Source: Leptolyngbya sp. Cla-17
GTDB taxonomy: Bacteria; Cyanobacteriota; Cyanobacteriia; Leptolyngbyales; Leptolyngbyaceae
Reading direction: 5' to 3'
Length of the DNA stretch: 64,000 bases
Assembly: GCF_016807185.1 (NCBI RefSeq)
Contig: NZ_JAEVYN010000003.1
Span: 62,001 to 126,000 of the forward strand
The notes beneath the pieces were generated by a model, which was not told the origin of the DNA, ran no database searches, and worked only from the letters and a program-made list of their open reading frames with translations. How positions within the stretch are numbered: position 1 is the first letter of the stretch; each line of letters opens with the position of its first letter. This document shows positions 17,472 through 26,133 of the stretch, one piece after another. Both the position numbers and the translations under genes were made by a program.

Positions 17472-17672
17472 GAACATGACCCAGGCTTGCAACCTGGGGA
17501 TTTGATTGAGCGGCTGAATAACCAGCCGATCGAAAAAGTTGAACAGGTACAAAACCAGGTGGAAGCTATTGCTTTAGGGAAGGTATCCCAAATGGGTGTT
17601 AACCGCAATGGTCGCAGGCAGACGATTACGGTTCGCCCAGTGCAATTGCCTCCTCAAAAGGCTATTTTTTAA
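17472..17672 (+). pseudogene. PDZ-domain fragment of an HtrA/Deg-type protease
   Basis: About 60 codons match the C-terminal half of a PDZ domain: DPGLQPGDLIERLNNQPIEK, then VQNQVEAIALGKVSQMGVNRNG and RRQTITVRP. This ending is usual for cyanobacterial HtrA/HhoA proteases. The frame is closed upstream by a stop near 17458, and no protease domain precedes it. It is therefore a truncated relic. Confidence 0.75.
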
Positions 17673-17718
17673 GCACAGATCAATACATATTAAGGTACAA
17701 AAGTTCAGGGAACTAACG

Positions 17719-18288
17719 ATGAAACTATTAATCAAGCATAACCTTCTTAAACATAGTCACGCTTTCATACTCGGTAGCGTTGCCTTGTTCACAGGTATTG
17801 CTCCTGCTCATGCGTTACCAGGACAAAACCTCAAAACTATTCGACAGTGGTCAAAAGAGAGCTTTGTCTTACCACCAGCCTTGGTTTATAACCCTCAATA
17901 CGATGCTTACACAGGCATTAGAACGATCGAAGGTGGGCTTCTAGCGCTTTATGTGAAAGTTCGTCCGCAAGATCAAGTTTCCGTTCGGGAACAGATTGTT
18001 ACTCAATTAAATGCACCGAAGTTGAGCTTTGCTAGAAACGATGCTGAAGGCTTAAAGCTGATTGAGCGTATTTACACACCTGAAATTGCAGACGATTTTC
18101 GGACTTCTAAATACGTGGCTCAAATTGGAGAAACTGATTTTTATCAGGGTAAGAAATTTGTCTATACAACACTTCAGCAGCAGCGTACCCGACGCTTTAG
18201 CGTCATGCCGTTGAGTGCGTTGAACAAAGCCATTCAACAGCAGGTTGCCTGCCAAAATGAGCGCTGTGCGGTCTACCAACCCTTCTAA
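17719..18288 (+). CDS. Secreted protein of unknown function
   Basis: ATG 17719 gives 189 aa; the longer frame back to 17596 overlaps the PDZ relic and is rejected. A signal peptide is clear: MKLLIKHN, a hydrophobic stretch (FILGSVALFTGIAPAHA) and a likely cut after AHA near residue 36. The mature part is mixed alpha/beta with two cysteines near the end (VACQNERC), which could form a disulfide. I do not recognise the family. The AI-2E relic starts 24 bases downstream. Confidence 0.65.
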   Translation: MKLLIKHNLLKHSHAFILGSVALFTGIAPAHALPGQNLKTIRQWSKESFVLPPALVYNPQYDAYTGIRTIEGGLLALYVKVRPQDQVSVREQIVTQLNAPKLSFARNDAEGLKLIERIYTPEIADDFRTSKYVAQIGETDFYQGKKFVYTTLQQQRTRRFSVMPLSALNKAIQQQVACQNERCAVYQPF

Positions 18289-18312
18289 CCCACCGAAAGG
18301 CGAGGTAGGGTT

Positions 18313-18560
18313 GTGAGGTTAGGACAATGGCTTGGACTGTTGCCTCTGCTCGCCTCGCTTTATGTGCTGTGGCAAGTAAGGAGCGTTGTGTTTTTGTTTT
18401 TTGCTGCTGTTCTTTTTGCGATCGCGCTCAATCGGCTCGTGCGGCGATTGCAAAAGTTAGGGGCAAACCGGAGAGCGGCGATTGCGCTGGCTATTGCACT
18501 TACTTAGCAGTTTTAGGACTTTTTCTCACCTGTATTATTTGGCATCGCTATGAATTTGGA
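18313..18560 (+). pseudogene. AI-2E transporter relic, N-terminal part
   Basis: Starts at GTG 18313 with MRLGQWLGLLPLLASLYVLW, close to the intact paralogue at 13410 (MTLGRWIGLLSLVISLYVLW). The frame hits TAG at 18505. Homology continues a few codons in another frame (LAVLGLFL). By about 18540 the sequence has switched to the opposite-strand pRiA4b fragment. Only about 75 of roughly 350 residues remain. Confidence 0.85.
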
Positions 18561-18849
18561 CTCGCCTCCAAATCGGTGGTCGAATATCTTTTGGCGTAAT
18601 TTTCAGTTGATAAATTGCTTGCGATGGTAATTTCTTCTGAGGTGCCATAGTCGGTTTTATAACTGGAAGCTCAGAATGCGTTTGACGATGCCGCTTGACG
18701 CTGTCATTGGTAGTTGTTTGACTCAAGTGCAATGCTTGAGTCATTTTGTGAGGGGAACTGCCTTGCTTTACTATCTGCAATCTTTCGGGAGCTTGCATAA
18801 GAGCTTCAACCTTGCGGTGAGAGATGTGAATCATACAGCAGCAGTTCAT
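18535..18849 (-). pseudogene. pRiA4b ORF-3-like protein, truncated N-terminal fragment
   Basis: Minus-strand frame of 104 codons. Near its end it reads YQLKITPKDIRPPIWRRVQI, the signature start of the plasmid pRiA4b ORF-3 (IS1096 passenger-like) family. The rest of that domain, normally about 150 more residues, is missing because the sequence runs into the AI-2E relic. The upstream 75 residues are polar and unrecognised. Confidence 0.65.
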
Positions 18850-18950
18850 CAGTTCCTCCTGTTCCTACTCTATGAAAAGTTGGTGGGTGGAGCAGGTTTG
18901 GCAGGAAGTTGATGAACTCATGGCACAAAAGAACAACACGATTGACCAGT

Positions 18951-20330
18951 TCATCCCAGAGGTAAGTGCAGAGTAAAGGTGCTGCCTTTGCCTAATTCAC
19001 TGCGTACTTGAATGGTGCCATAATGCGCCTGAGCAATGGCCAACGCAATGGGTAAACCTAAACCAGAACCACCTGTATGCCGCGATCGATCTTGTTCGAC
19101 GCGATAAAAGCGATCAAAAATTCGACCCTGATCGGTTAGGGCAATGCCTAGCCCTGTATCCTGCACTTGGATCATGGCGTATTGTTCATCCTTGTTGAGC
19201 AAAACTCTCACCTGTCCTCCCGCTGGCGTTGCTTGAATCGCATTGTTAATTAAGTTGCAGACCAAACGATAAAGCTGTTCTTCGTCGCCTAAAACATCAA
19301 CTGAGTCAGGCACTTGTAACTGCATTGAGAGTTCTACCTTCTCTTTCACTGCTAAAAAAGCGAGTTCTTCCACTAAATCGCTGATTAAATCATTGAGACA
19401 GCAATGGAGATACTTTCCGGTCAATTGACGCTGGTCAATGCGGGTTAGCAGCAGCAGATCCTTGACCAATTCGGAGAGCCGCAGGGTTTGGCGTTGCAGG
19501 ACGGCTAAAACTCCCTCTGTCATTTCTACGGTGGAGCTTTCAGACTTCCTTGGAAAGCGCAGCGTCGCTTCGATCGTGGCTTGCATGGCAGCGAGGGGCG
19601 TGCGAAATTCGTGAGCAGCATCGGCAGTAAACTGCTGCATTTTTCGATAAGAGTGGTAGATTGGCTGCATCGCTAAGCCCGCTAGCCACCAGCTTGATAC
19701 AACCACTAAGAGCAGCGCGATCGCGCACCCTAGCAGCAACGTCCAGCGTAAGGCAGCCAGATTTTGGTCTAAGTCCTGGAGCGATCGTCCCACCTGCACA
19801 TAGCCCCCTGGCTGGTCTTGTCTCTGTAGGGGTAAGGAGACCTGGCGATAGCGAATCCCCTGACGATCGTTCACCGTTTGCCACTGGGCTTTTCCCGACG
19901 TGCTGGGGAGTTGATCGATTTGTAAGCCCATCACCACGATCGGTCTGCCACTCGTATCCAATAGGCGGATGTAGTAATTGATGGGATCAGGCACTCTGAT
20001 CAAGGGGAGGCGCATGATTTCAGGCAACTGAGCGGCTTTAGTCGCCTCAGCCGTAGGGATACAATCTGTTTTCGTCAGACATAGACGCAAGGAGAAATTT
20101 TTAGCCACCTGACGTAACTGTTCGGGTCGCTGAATGACAGGCTCAATTTGTTTAGCCACTACTCCTGTAACTGCCTGCAAGCCTTGATCAATGGTTCGAT
20201 GATAGGCATGAGCAACCACCTGGTAAACGCCCAAACCGCTTATCCCCATAATGCAAGCCATGACTCCGGCATACCAGAGCGCCAAACGCAGACGAGTGGA
20301 ACCAAAGAGTTGATTGGCTTTCATGTTCAT
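18951..20330 (-). CDS. rppB: Sensor histidine kinase RppB/NrsS-like
   Basis: Membrane sensor kinase of 459 aa, partner of the regulator immediately upstream; its ATG overlaps the regulator's stop as ATGA at 20327-20330. TM helices at about 14-36 and 194-217 flank a periplasmic sensor region with two cysteines (RLCLTKTDC). The dimerisation/phospho-acceptor motif is DAAHEFRTPLAAM, and the ATPase domain shows NLINNAIQATP, DTGLGI and GGSGLGLPIA. In Synechocystis the homologous pair responds to nickel or redox state of the quinone pool; the signal here is inferred from homology only. No nickel exporter genes are adjacent. Confidence 0.9.
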   Translation of the reverse strand: MNMKANQLFGSTRLRLALWYAGVMACIMGISGLGVYQVVAHAYHRTIDQGLQAVTGVVAKQIEPVIQRPEQLRQVAKNFSLRLCLTKTDCIPTAEATKAAQLPEIMRLPLIRVPDPINYYIRLLDTSGRPIVVMGLQIDQLPSTSGKAQWQTVNDRQGIRYRQVSLPLQRQDQPGGYVQVGRSLQDLDQNLAALRWTLLLGCAIALLLVVVSSWWLAGLAMQPIYHSYRKMQQFTADAAHEFRTPLAAMQATIEATLRFPRKSESSTVEMTEGVLAVLQRQTLRLSELVKDLLLLTRIDQRQLTGKYLHCCLNDLISDLVEELAFLAVKEKVELSMQLQVPDSVDVLGDEEQLYRLVCNLINNAIQATPAGGQVRVLLNKDEQYAMIQVQDTGLGIALTDQGRIFDRFYRVEQDRSRHTGGSGLGLPIALAIAQAHYGTIQVRSELGKGSTFTLHLPLG

Positions 20331-21016
20331 CCATCCAGGTTGAAGCGATAGCCCACACCATAGATGGTTTCAATCACAGACCCCTCATCTTCCAATTTGC
20401 GTCGGAGTAGACGAACCTGGGCAGCAACGACATTGCTAATAGGTTCAGTACCCGTTTCCCAAAGCTGGTTCGTAATTTGCTCACGATTAACAATTTTATT
20501 AGAATTCTTCATGAAGTATTCCAAGAGCTGAAATTCTTTGATGGTCAGAGGAATTACCTGACGATCGCCGTTGGCATCTTGTCGAACGACTGCATGAGTG
20601 CCATAGTTGAGCGTTAAATTGCCAGCTTGGAGTTGCGGTGGCTGGATCTGAGGAGATCGTCGCCGCAATGCTCGAAGTCTTGCCAGCAGTTCTGCCATCT
20701 GAAATGGTTTAACCAAATAATCATCCGCGCCGCTATCCAGCCCTTGAATCTTTTCCTCCATGCGGTCTTTGGCAGTCAACATCAAAATAGGTAGGGGGCT
20801 ATTTTGGGCTCGTAGCCGTCTACACAACTCCACCCCCGACAGCCCTGGCAACATCCAATCGAAAATTGCCAAAGTGTATTCAGTCCCGTGTTCTTCTAGA
20901 TATTTCCATGCTTGGTTGCCATCCAGCACCCAGTCCACCACGTAAGTTTGGTGATTAAGAACTTGTTTAATTGCTGCCCCTAAATCGACTTCGTCTTCAA
21001 CTAATAGAAGTCGCAT
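20327..21016 (-). CDS. rppA: OmpR-family response regulator RppA/NrsR-like
   Basis: DNA-binding regulator of 229 aa from ATG 21016; the TTG two codons earlier is less likely. The receiver domain has the acidic pocket (VEDE), the phospho-acceptor Asp in AIFDWMLPG, and Lys in LVKPF. A winged-helix domain follows from about residue 125, with TIKEFQLLEYFM and VRLLRRKLE. The spacing and sequence closely fit cyanobacterial RppA (NrsR). Co-transcribed and translationally coupled with the kinase gene. Confidence 0.92.
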   Translation of the reverse strand: MRLLLVEDEVDLGAAIKQVLNHQTYVVDWVLDGNQAWKYLEEHGTEYTLAIFDWMLPGLSGVELCRRLRAQNSPLPILMLTAKDRMEEKIQGLDSGADDYLVKPFQMAELLARLRALRRRSPQIQPPQLQAGNLTLNYGTHAVVRQDANGDRQVIPLTIKEFQLLEYFMKNSNKIVNREQITNQLWETGTEPISNVVAAQVRLLRRKLEDEGSVIETIYGVGYRFNLDG

Positions 21017-21345
21017 TACCAATAACTTTGTTTTTTACTGAAACCCCTTAATCACAAGGTACTTACAGAATAGTGAAATGGGTATGAAATTTATCTCCTC
21101 CATTGGATATAAATACTACTAGCCTGCCTACAAAGGGGTTTGAGTTAATAGTGAAAACAGCATGAATTTTTACTCAACCTACTGATAGAAACGTTCTCTA
21201 TCCCCTTAGCCGGAAGAAATAACTATCTTCAATCTATATAGTAATGAGGAATTGGCTGAAGTTTGATTGTTTACAAGAAATTCAAAAAACGTTTTCTGAA
21301 TTCAATCTTTTTAAGCTTAATAAGCAACATGGTTTAAAGAAGGTT

Positions 21346-21610
21346 ATGGATCAGCAAACTCATTTGATTCGGAAAAAATTCGGTCTAGTAGGAACGATCT
21401 GTGGAAGCTTACTGTTGGGTTTACCTACAGCTTCCTTGGCTAGCCCAGCCGGTCCTACTGTTGTCAATCCCCGCTTCTGGAAGAGGAATGTTGGCGGTAT
21501 CGCTTGATGAAACGACTACCTTGAGCGATGACCAAGGCGTCTTGAGAATTCAAGCAGATGGTCAAGTCTTCTTAAACCAGACCAATGACAACCAAGCAAT
21601 TGAGGTGTGA
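21346..21610 (+). pseudogene. Small secreted protein, probably frameshifted
   Basis: ATG 21346 opens MDQQTHLIRKKFG followed by a signal peptide (LVGTICGSLLLGLPTASLASPA) and then PTVVNPRFW before a stop at 21507. The sequence continues as sensible protein in a different frame (LDETTTLSDDQGVLRIQADG, ending NQAIEV) to a stop at 21610. One indel near 21490 would join them into about 88 aa. Either the gene is broken or the two frames are unrelated. Family not recognised. Confidence 0.4.
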
Positions 21611-21706
21611 ACAGATGTTTTATTGACTGTTCTGACCTAACTGCTGTGACCTAATAACAGTGAACTCGAAAAGCTTTTTGATCATAAATAAACGGAGGAA
21701 ACCCCC

Positions 21707-22570
21707 ATGACTCGCCACACAAGTTCTAACCACAATAGCTTTACTCAAAAGTTGGGCAAACTGAATGGTGCCCTTCCCACCGGAATTGCTCTCGCCCTCA
21801 TGATAGTGCTTCCTGCTTGCACGAATGCACGACAAGAGGCAGTTGCCCCCTCACCTGTGGGAAATGTTACGACTAAAGAAGTTGCCAATGAGACTAACCG
21901 CCTCATTGGACAGACCGTGACCATTAGAAGCGAGCCAATCAAGAAGATTGCTCCGAACACTTTCACGGTAAGCGATGAGCAATTCTTTGGCACTGAATCG
22001 ATTCTGGTTGTCAATGCGTCCGGTCAGCCTTTCGTTTTACCCACTGATGCTGACGTTGAAGTACAGGTTACAGGTCAGGTGCGTAACTTTGTGTTAGCAG
22101 AGGTGGAACGGGAATTTAACTTGGGCTTAGATCGCAAACTGTATGTTGAGTATGAGAATAAACCTGCTATTGTTGCCCAAGCGATCGCACTCGCACCGGA
22201 ACCAGGCAAAATCACCGAAGATCCTCAGCGGTATTATGGCAAACCGCTAGCAGTCACCGGTGAAATTGAAGACATCAGAAGTCCGAACTCCTTCACGCTC
22301 GATGAGGATCAGTTGTTTGGTGCTACTGATTTGCTGGTCTTACAAGCCAATCCCAAGGCGGGTGCCCCAACTCCAGCAGCAGTCAAAGATGGCGAAACAG
22401 TGGCAGTAACAGGTGTACTGCGTCCCTTTATCGTGGCTGACATTGAGCGCGACTATGATTTGACCTGGGACTTAGATTTGCAGAAGAAGTTAGAGGCAGA
22501 GTACAGCCAAAAACCTGTACTGATTGCTGATGCTGTTTATCCTTCAGCCATTCCAGACGTGAGAAAGTAA
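21707..22570 (+). CDS. Lipoprotein with two tandem OB-like repeats
   Basis: Predicted lipoprotein of 287 aa. The N-terminal hydrophobic stretch ends in the lipobox LPAC (Cys38). The mature protein contains two homologous halves of about 90 residues. In each a line such as GQTVTIRSEPIKKIAPNTFTV / GKPLAVTGEIEDIRSPNSFTL is followed by FFG or LFG, then a strand ILVV / LLVL, V.VTG, and a conserved DIERDYD- or EVEREFN-like helix start. This resembles beta-barrel DUF5666/OB-type repeats. Function unknown. A terminator hairpin follows at 22587. Confidence 0.7.
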   Translation: MTRHTSSNHNSFTQKLGKLNGALPTGIALALMIVLPACTNARQEAVAPSPVGNVTTKEVANETNRLIGQTVTIRSEPIKKIAPNTFTVSDEQFFGTESILVVNASGQPFVLPTDADVEVQVTGQVRNFVLAEVEREFNLGLDRKLYVEYENKPAIVAQAIALAPEPGKITEDPQRYYGKPLAVTGEIEDIRSPNSFTLDEDQLFGATDLLVLQANPKAGAPTPAAVKDGETVAVTGVLRPFIVADIERDYDLTWDLDLQKKLEAEYSQKPVLIADAVYPSAIPDVRK

Positions 22571-22586
22571 GTTACAGCCTTGAAGC

Positions 22587-22628
22587 ATGGGTTGGGTGCT
22601 ATGACCACTCAACCCATCCATCTTTTAT
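22587..22628 (+). terminator. Intrinsic terminator after the lipoprotein gene
   Basis: ATGGGTTGGGT (22587-22597) pairs with ACTCAACCCAT (22607-22617) and is followed by the T-rich CCATCTTTTATT. Confidence 0.7.
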
Positions 22629-22763
22629 TGATCTGACAATAACACCTGCATGTAAAGCCCTATGAACCCCATTAACTGAGGCTTGGTGGCTTATGCGTGA
22701 CCCAGTAACCGCCTAACAACCTGAGCCTGTGCTGAAAGAACCCTAAGCAAAGTAGACAGCAGC

Positions 22764-24164
22764 ATGAATAGTGATCAAAAAATACGAACGACGACACTAA
22801 TTGATCAGCCACAAGTGCCAGTGCCACCACCACCGCAGGGGCGAGATTGGCTAAAGTGGCTGGGTCCTAGTTTTCTCTGGATGCTGTCTGCCGCTGGCTC
22901 TGGTGAGCTACTGTTTACCCCCCGCATTGCGGCGCTCTATGGCTATACCCTCTTATGGGCGCTCCTGGCAGCGGTCGTCCTCAAATGGTTTATCAACCGC
23001 GAAGTTGGCAGGTTTACCGTTTGCACTGGGTTAACAATTCTAGAAGGGTTTAAGCGGCTCCCTGGTCCCAAAAACTGGGCAATCTGGCTGATTTTGGTGC
23101 CTCAGTTTGTAGTGGCAATCACGACTGTGGCAGGGATGGCAGGAGCCGCTGCCACCGCGCTAATTTTGATGACCGGGGGGACGGTTCAACTGTGGACGGT
23201 CATCATTATTGTGGTGACAGCCGCGATCGTCTTTCTAGGACAATACGATGGTGTCGAAAAAGCTTCCTCCTACATTGGTATTGGTCGCACGATTGCCGTG
23301 GTGGCGGCGGCAGTTTTTGTTTTTCCTAACTTAGGCAAACTGTCTGGTGGCTTAGTCCCTCAAATCCCTCCAGATATCCAGTATGAGGAAATCTTGCCCT
23401 GGTTGGGTTTTATGCTAGCAGGGGCTGCTGGCATCATGTGGTATTCCTATTGGATCGGTGCTAGAGGCTATGGTGCTGCCACTAACAAGCGCGAAGAACC
23501 AATCGATTTTCAGCAGCTCGATCGCGATCAACGAGAGCGGTTGCAGGGTTGGCTCAGCCTGATGACCTTCTCCAATACCCTGGCTGTCGTCGGAGCCTTA
23601 TTAGCAGCCCTCTCATTTCTGATTTTGGGTGCAGAACTGTTGCGTCCACAAGGGTTAGTACCTCAAGAAAACCAGATTGCCGAAACGTTGGGGAGCCTCT
23701 TGGGCGATCTTTGGGGACCTTTTGGTTTCTGGTTTATGGTTGCGATCGTCTTCATCACCTTTTGCAGTACCACAATGTCTGTGCAGGATGGGTTTGGGCG
23801 GATGTTTGCCGATGGCACGCAAATTTTGCTGCAAGGGTTTGGTGTCCGGGGTGGTCGTTGGACAAATGAAAAATTCCTCCGTAAATTCTATATCGCAACC
23901 TTGCTGGCAGGTCTTCCCATCGGCGTATATCTGTTCTTTGGCAAACCTGTAGGATTACTCCAAACGGCTGGAGCCATTGAAGCCTCTCATATCCCAGTCG
24001 TCACCGGACTCACTTTATATCTCAACCACCAGATGCTCCCGAAGAAACTACAGCCTGATCTTCTCAGCTTCTGGGCAACGGCTGTAGCAGGACTATTTTT
24101 TGCTGGCTTTGCAGTGACCTATTTATTACAGCTCACTGGTCTCATCGGCTCAAGTGGAGCGTAG
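22764..24164 (+). CDS. Nramp-like divalent metal transporter with altered metal site
   Basis: Integral membrane protein of 466 aa with about 11 TM helices, of the Nramp/SLC11 superfamily. TM1 reads GPSFLWMLSAAGSGELLFTP: the usual DPGN metal-binding motif is replaced by GSGE. TM6 (LPWLGFMLAGAAGIMWYSYW) lacks the MPH motif. Similar losses occur in Nramp-related magnesium transporters and other divergent members, so the substrate should not be assumed to be Mn or Fe. It overlaps the frame of the following HAD gene only if that gene's unlikely early start is used. Confidence 0.82.
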   Translation: MNSDQKIRTTTLIDQPQVPVPPPPQGRDWLKWLGPSFLWMLSAAGSGELLFTPRIAALYGYTLLWALLAAVVLKWFINREVGRFTVCTGLTILEGFKRLPGPKNWAIWLILVPQFVVAITTVAGMAGAAATALILMTGGTVQLWTVIIIVVTAAIVFLGQYDGVEKASSYIGIGRTIAVVAAAVFVFPNLGKLSGGLVPQIPPDIQYEEILPWLGFMLAGAAGIMWYSYWIGARGYGAATNKREEPIDFQQLDRDQRERLQGWLSLMTFSNTLAVVGALLAALSFLILGAELLRPQGLVPQENQIAETLGSLLGDLWGPFGFWFMVAIVFITFCSTTMSVQDGFGRMFADGTQILLQGFGVRGGRWTNEKFLRKFYIATLLAGLPIGVYLFFGKPVGLLQTAGAIEASHIPVVTGLTLYLNHQMLPKKLQPDLLSFWATAVAGLFFAGFAVTYLLQLTGLIGSSGA

Positions 24165-24252
24165 AGCCAGGAACGAAGTACATAAGGCTGCTATGGCAGC
24201 GCTGTTCACAGCAGCTAGAGCAAACCTAGAAAGTGGAACTGAGAGGATAGCG

Positions 24253-25152
24253 ATGGCACAAAGACAACAGACTCACCGCACAAAACCTCAAGCGACTAAG
24301 CCTGTCTGTAACCGTATTGGAATCGTGTTTGATTTTGACGATACGCTGGCTCCGGATACTTTTGATGCACTGGTAAAGGCTGTCGGGTTAGATGTAGAGG
24401 AATTTCGTCAACAGCAATATGAACCCTTGAAAAATGCAGGCTGGGATCATGTTGCCGCTAGATTCTATTGTTTAATTCAAGCATCTAAAGACCACCCAGA
24501 GATTCAGCACAAAATCACCAAAGACTATCTCACACAGTTTGGGCAACAATTACAACCTTTTGACGGCGTTACCGAGATGTTCGATCGTCTACTTCGGCAC
24601 GTGCAGAATCTCAATCCAGAAATTGAACTTGAGTTTTACATGATTACAGGTGGATTTGGTGAAGTGGTTCGCAACACCTGTATTGCCCCTTACTTTACTC
24701 AAATTTGGGGATGTGAATTTCACTATAGTGAGACTGGCGAAATTGAGTTCCTCAAGCGCAGCATCAGCCATACAGAAAAGACCCGCTATTTAATGCAGAT
24801 TGCCAGTGGTCAGGATCAGGTGGATGGAGATGGGCGATCGTTTGCCTACCGCGATGTTGCAGAAGATCAGTTGCACATTCCCTTGTCACAAATGATCTAT
24901 GTTGGAGACGGGGCATCCGATGTTCCTTGCTTTTCAGTTCTAAATAACGAAGGAGGAGTTGCGATCGGAGTTTATAAGGGGGGTGCTGCCGATGTATGGA
25001 GCCAGCAAATTGAGATAAGCGAAGGTCAGCGAGTAGCGAATCTTGCCCCTGCGGATTATCAGGAGGATTCAGAGTTAATGCGATCGCTCACGCTCGCGGT
25101 GGAAAGTTTATGTAAACAGATTTCTCTTCGCCAGTTAAGCGTTGGGGAATAA
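24253..25152 (+). CDS. HAD-superfamily phosphatase
   Basis: Soluble hydrolase of 299 aa from ATG 24253, which follows GAGAGG; an in-frame start at 24154 would overlap the transporter gene and adds a non-conserved tail. Motif I is DFDDTLAP (nucleophile first Asp), motif II the Thr in YMITGGFGE, motif III a Lys near SHTEKTR, and motif IV VGDGASDVPC. The cap lies between motif I and II. This is a phosphoserine-phosphatase-like arrangement; the substrate is unknown. Next gene starts 33 bases downstream. Confidence 0.85.
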   Translation: MAQRQQTHRTKPQATKPVCNRIGIVFDFDDTLAPDTFDALVKAVGLDVEEFRQQQYEPLKNAGWDHVAARFYCLIQASKDHPEIQHKITKDYLTQFGQQLQPFDGVTEMFDRLLRHVQNLNPEIELEFYMITGGFGEVVRNTCIAPYFTQIWGCEFHYSETGEIEFLKRSISHTEKTRYLMQIASGQDQVDGDGRSFAYRDVAEDQLHIPLSQMIYVGDGASDVPCFSVLNNEGGVAIGVYKGGAADVWSQQIEISEGQRVANLAPADYQEDSELMRSLTLAVESLCKQISLRQLSVGE

Positions 25153-25185
25153 GCGAAACACACAACCTTAAGAGGTAGCAAAACA

Positions 25186-25566
25186 ATGAGTCAACCGATT
25201 GGACACACCCATTGGGCGATCGCAGAAGGGTATATTCCTGCGTATGGTACTGGACCCGAACCGCAATTTACCAGCCATGAAACTGCCTGTTTTCTGAATA
25301 GCTCAGACCAGGATGCCCATGTTGAGATCATGATTTATTTCAACGATCGCGAACCTGTAGGACCCTATCGCGTCACCGTTCCAGCGCGTCGCACCAGGCA
25401 TTTACGGTTTAATGACTTGTCTGATCCTGAACCCATCCCCCGTGATACAGATTACGCCAGTGTGATTGAAGCTGATGTGCCGATCGTGGTTCAACACACG
25501 CGTCTGGATTCTCGCCAAGCAGAGAATGCCTTATTAAGTACGATCGCTTATGCGAGTAGTGATTAG
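25186..25566 (+). CDS. Sensory-rhodopsin-transducer (ASRT) homologue
   Basis: A 126-aa all-beta protein matching, nearly end to end, the soluble transducer of Anabaena sensory rhodopsin. Conserved runs include WAIAEGYIP, SHETACFLN, DAHVEIMIYF, DREPVGPYRVTVPARRT, HLRFNDL and VVQHTRLDSRQAENALLST. In Anabaena this tetramer binds the photoreceptor's cytoplasmic side and also DNA. No microbial rhodopsin is encoded in this window, so here it is an orphan copy. Such proteins also occur as carbohydrate-binding-like stand-alone proteins in many bacteria. A ribosome site AAGAGG precedes the ATG. Confidence 0.9.
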   Translation: MSQPIGHTHWAIAEGYIPAYGTGPEPQFTSHETACFLNSSDQDAHVEIMIYFNDREPVGPYRVTVPARRTRHLRFNDLSDPEPIPRDTDYASVIEADVPIVVQHTRLDSRQAENALLSTIAYASSD

Positions 25567-25728
25567 GAGCTAATTCGCCTATCAAAACTAATCACAGCTA
25601 TCTCCAAAAAGACTTGGTTTCCTCAGAAATCATATTGAACTTAAAGGAGAAGGTTACGTTATGACCTTTCCATAGTAAGAAGGTAAACCTTGATTCAAGC
25701 AATAGACAATAATTGAGCGAATGAAAAA

Positions 25729-25977
25729 GTGAAAGTCATAATAAGTAAGTCTGTAAAAACCCTAACCCAAATTGCTTTAGCTAGTGTGGTTTTAGTGAGT
25801 GCTGTTGCTTGCAGTTCTGAGCAAGGAGAGCGAGAAGGTGCTGTAGAAAGAGAAGGCGCTATCGAAAGAGAAGGCGGGGAGCAGGAAGGTATTGTGGAAA
25901 GAGAAGGCGGGGAGCGGGAAGGCGCTGTCGAAAGAGAAGAAGGAGAGGAGCGTGAGTCTAAAGTGGAGAGAGATTAA
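25729..25977 (+). CDS. Small lipoprotein with charged EREG repeats
   Basis: GTG start at 25729; 82 aa. A signal peptide (VIISKSVKTLTQIALASVVLV) ends in the lipobox SAVAC at Cys28. The mature part is almost wholly Glu/Arg/Gly in an irregular 7-8 residue repeat (EREGAVEREGAIEREGGEQE and so on). The DNA repeat GAAAGAGAAGGCG is tandem and liable to expand or contract. No known family; probably an acidic/basic surface or periplasmic peptide. Confidence 0.65.
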   Translation: MKVIISKSVKTLTQIALASVVLVSAVACSSEQGEREGAVEREGAIEREGGEQEGIVEREGGEREGAVEREEGEERESKVERD

Positions 25978-26133
25978 ACGCGCTCGATCAGAGTTTACTA
26001 ACTAACCTGATCAGCGTATTGGCTTCCAAAAATCTGGTTGGCGTAGAGACATTCCATTCAAGTTCCTAGAGGACTTTGAGTTAACTATTGGTTCAATTAA
26101 AAATCTTTGAAATGAGCTAAAGCGATCGTACGA

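Noticed and set aside
17596..17718. Upstream extension of the secreted protein at 17719
   Set aside because: It overlaps the PDZ relic and would bury the signal peptide; the ATG at 17719 is sufficient.
18872..18976. 34-codon frame MKSWWVEQVWQEVDEL... next to the RppB gene
   Set aside because: Too short, no ribosome site, overlaps the 3' end of the kinase gene; at most another fragment.
25729..25977. EREG tract as a plain non-coding tandem repeat
   Set aside because: A well-formed signal peptide and lipobox precede it in frame, so a small lipoprotein is more likely.
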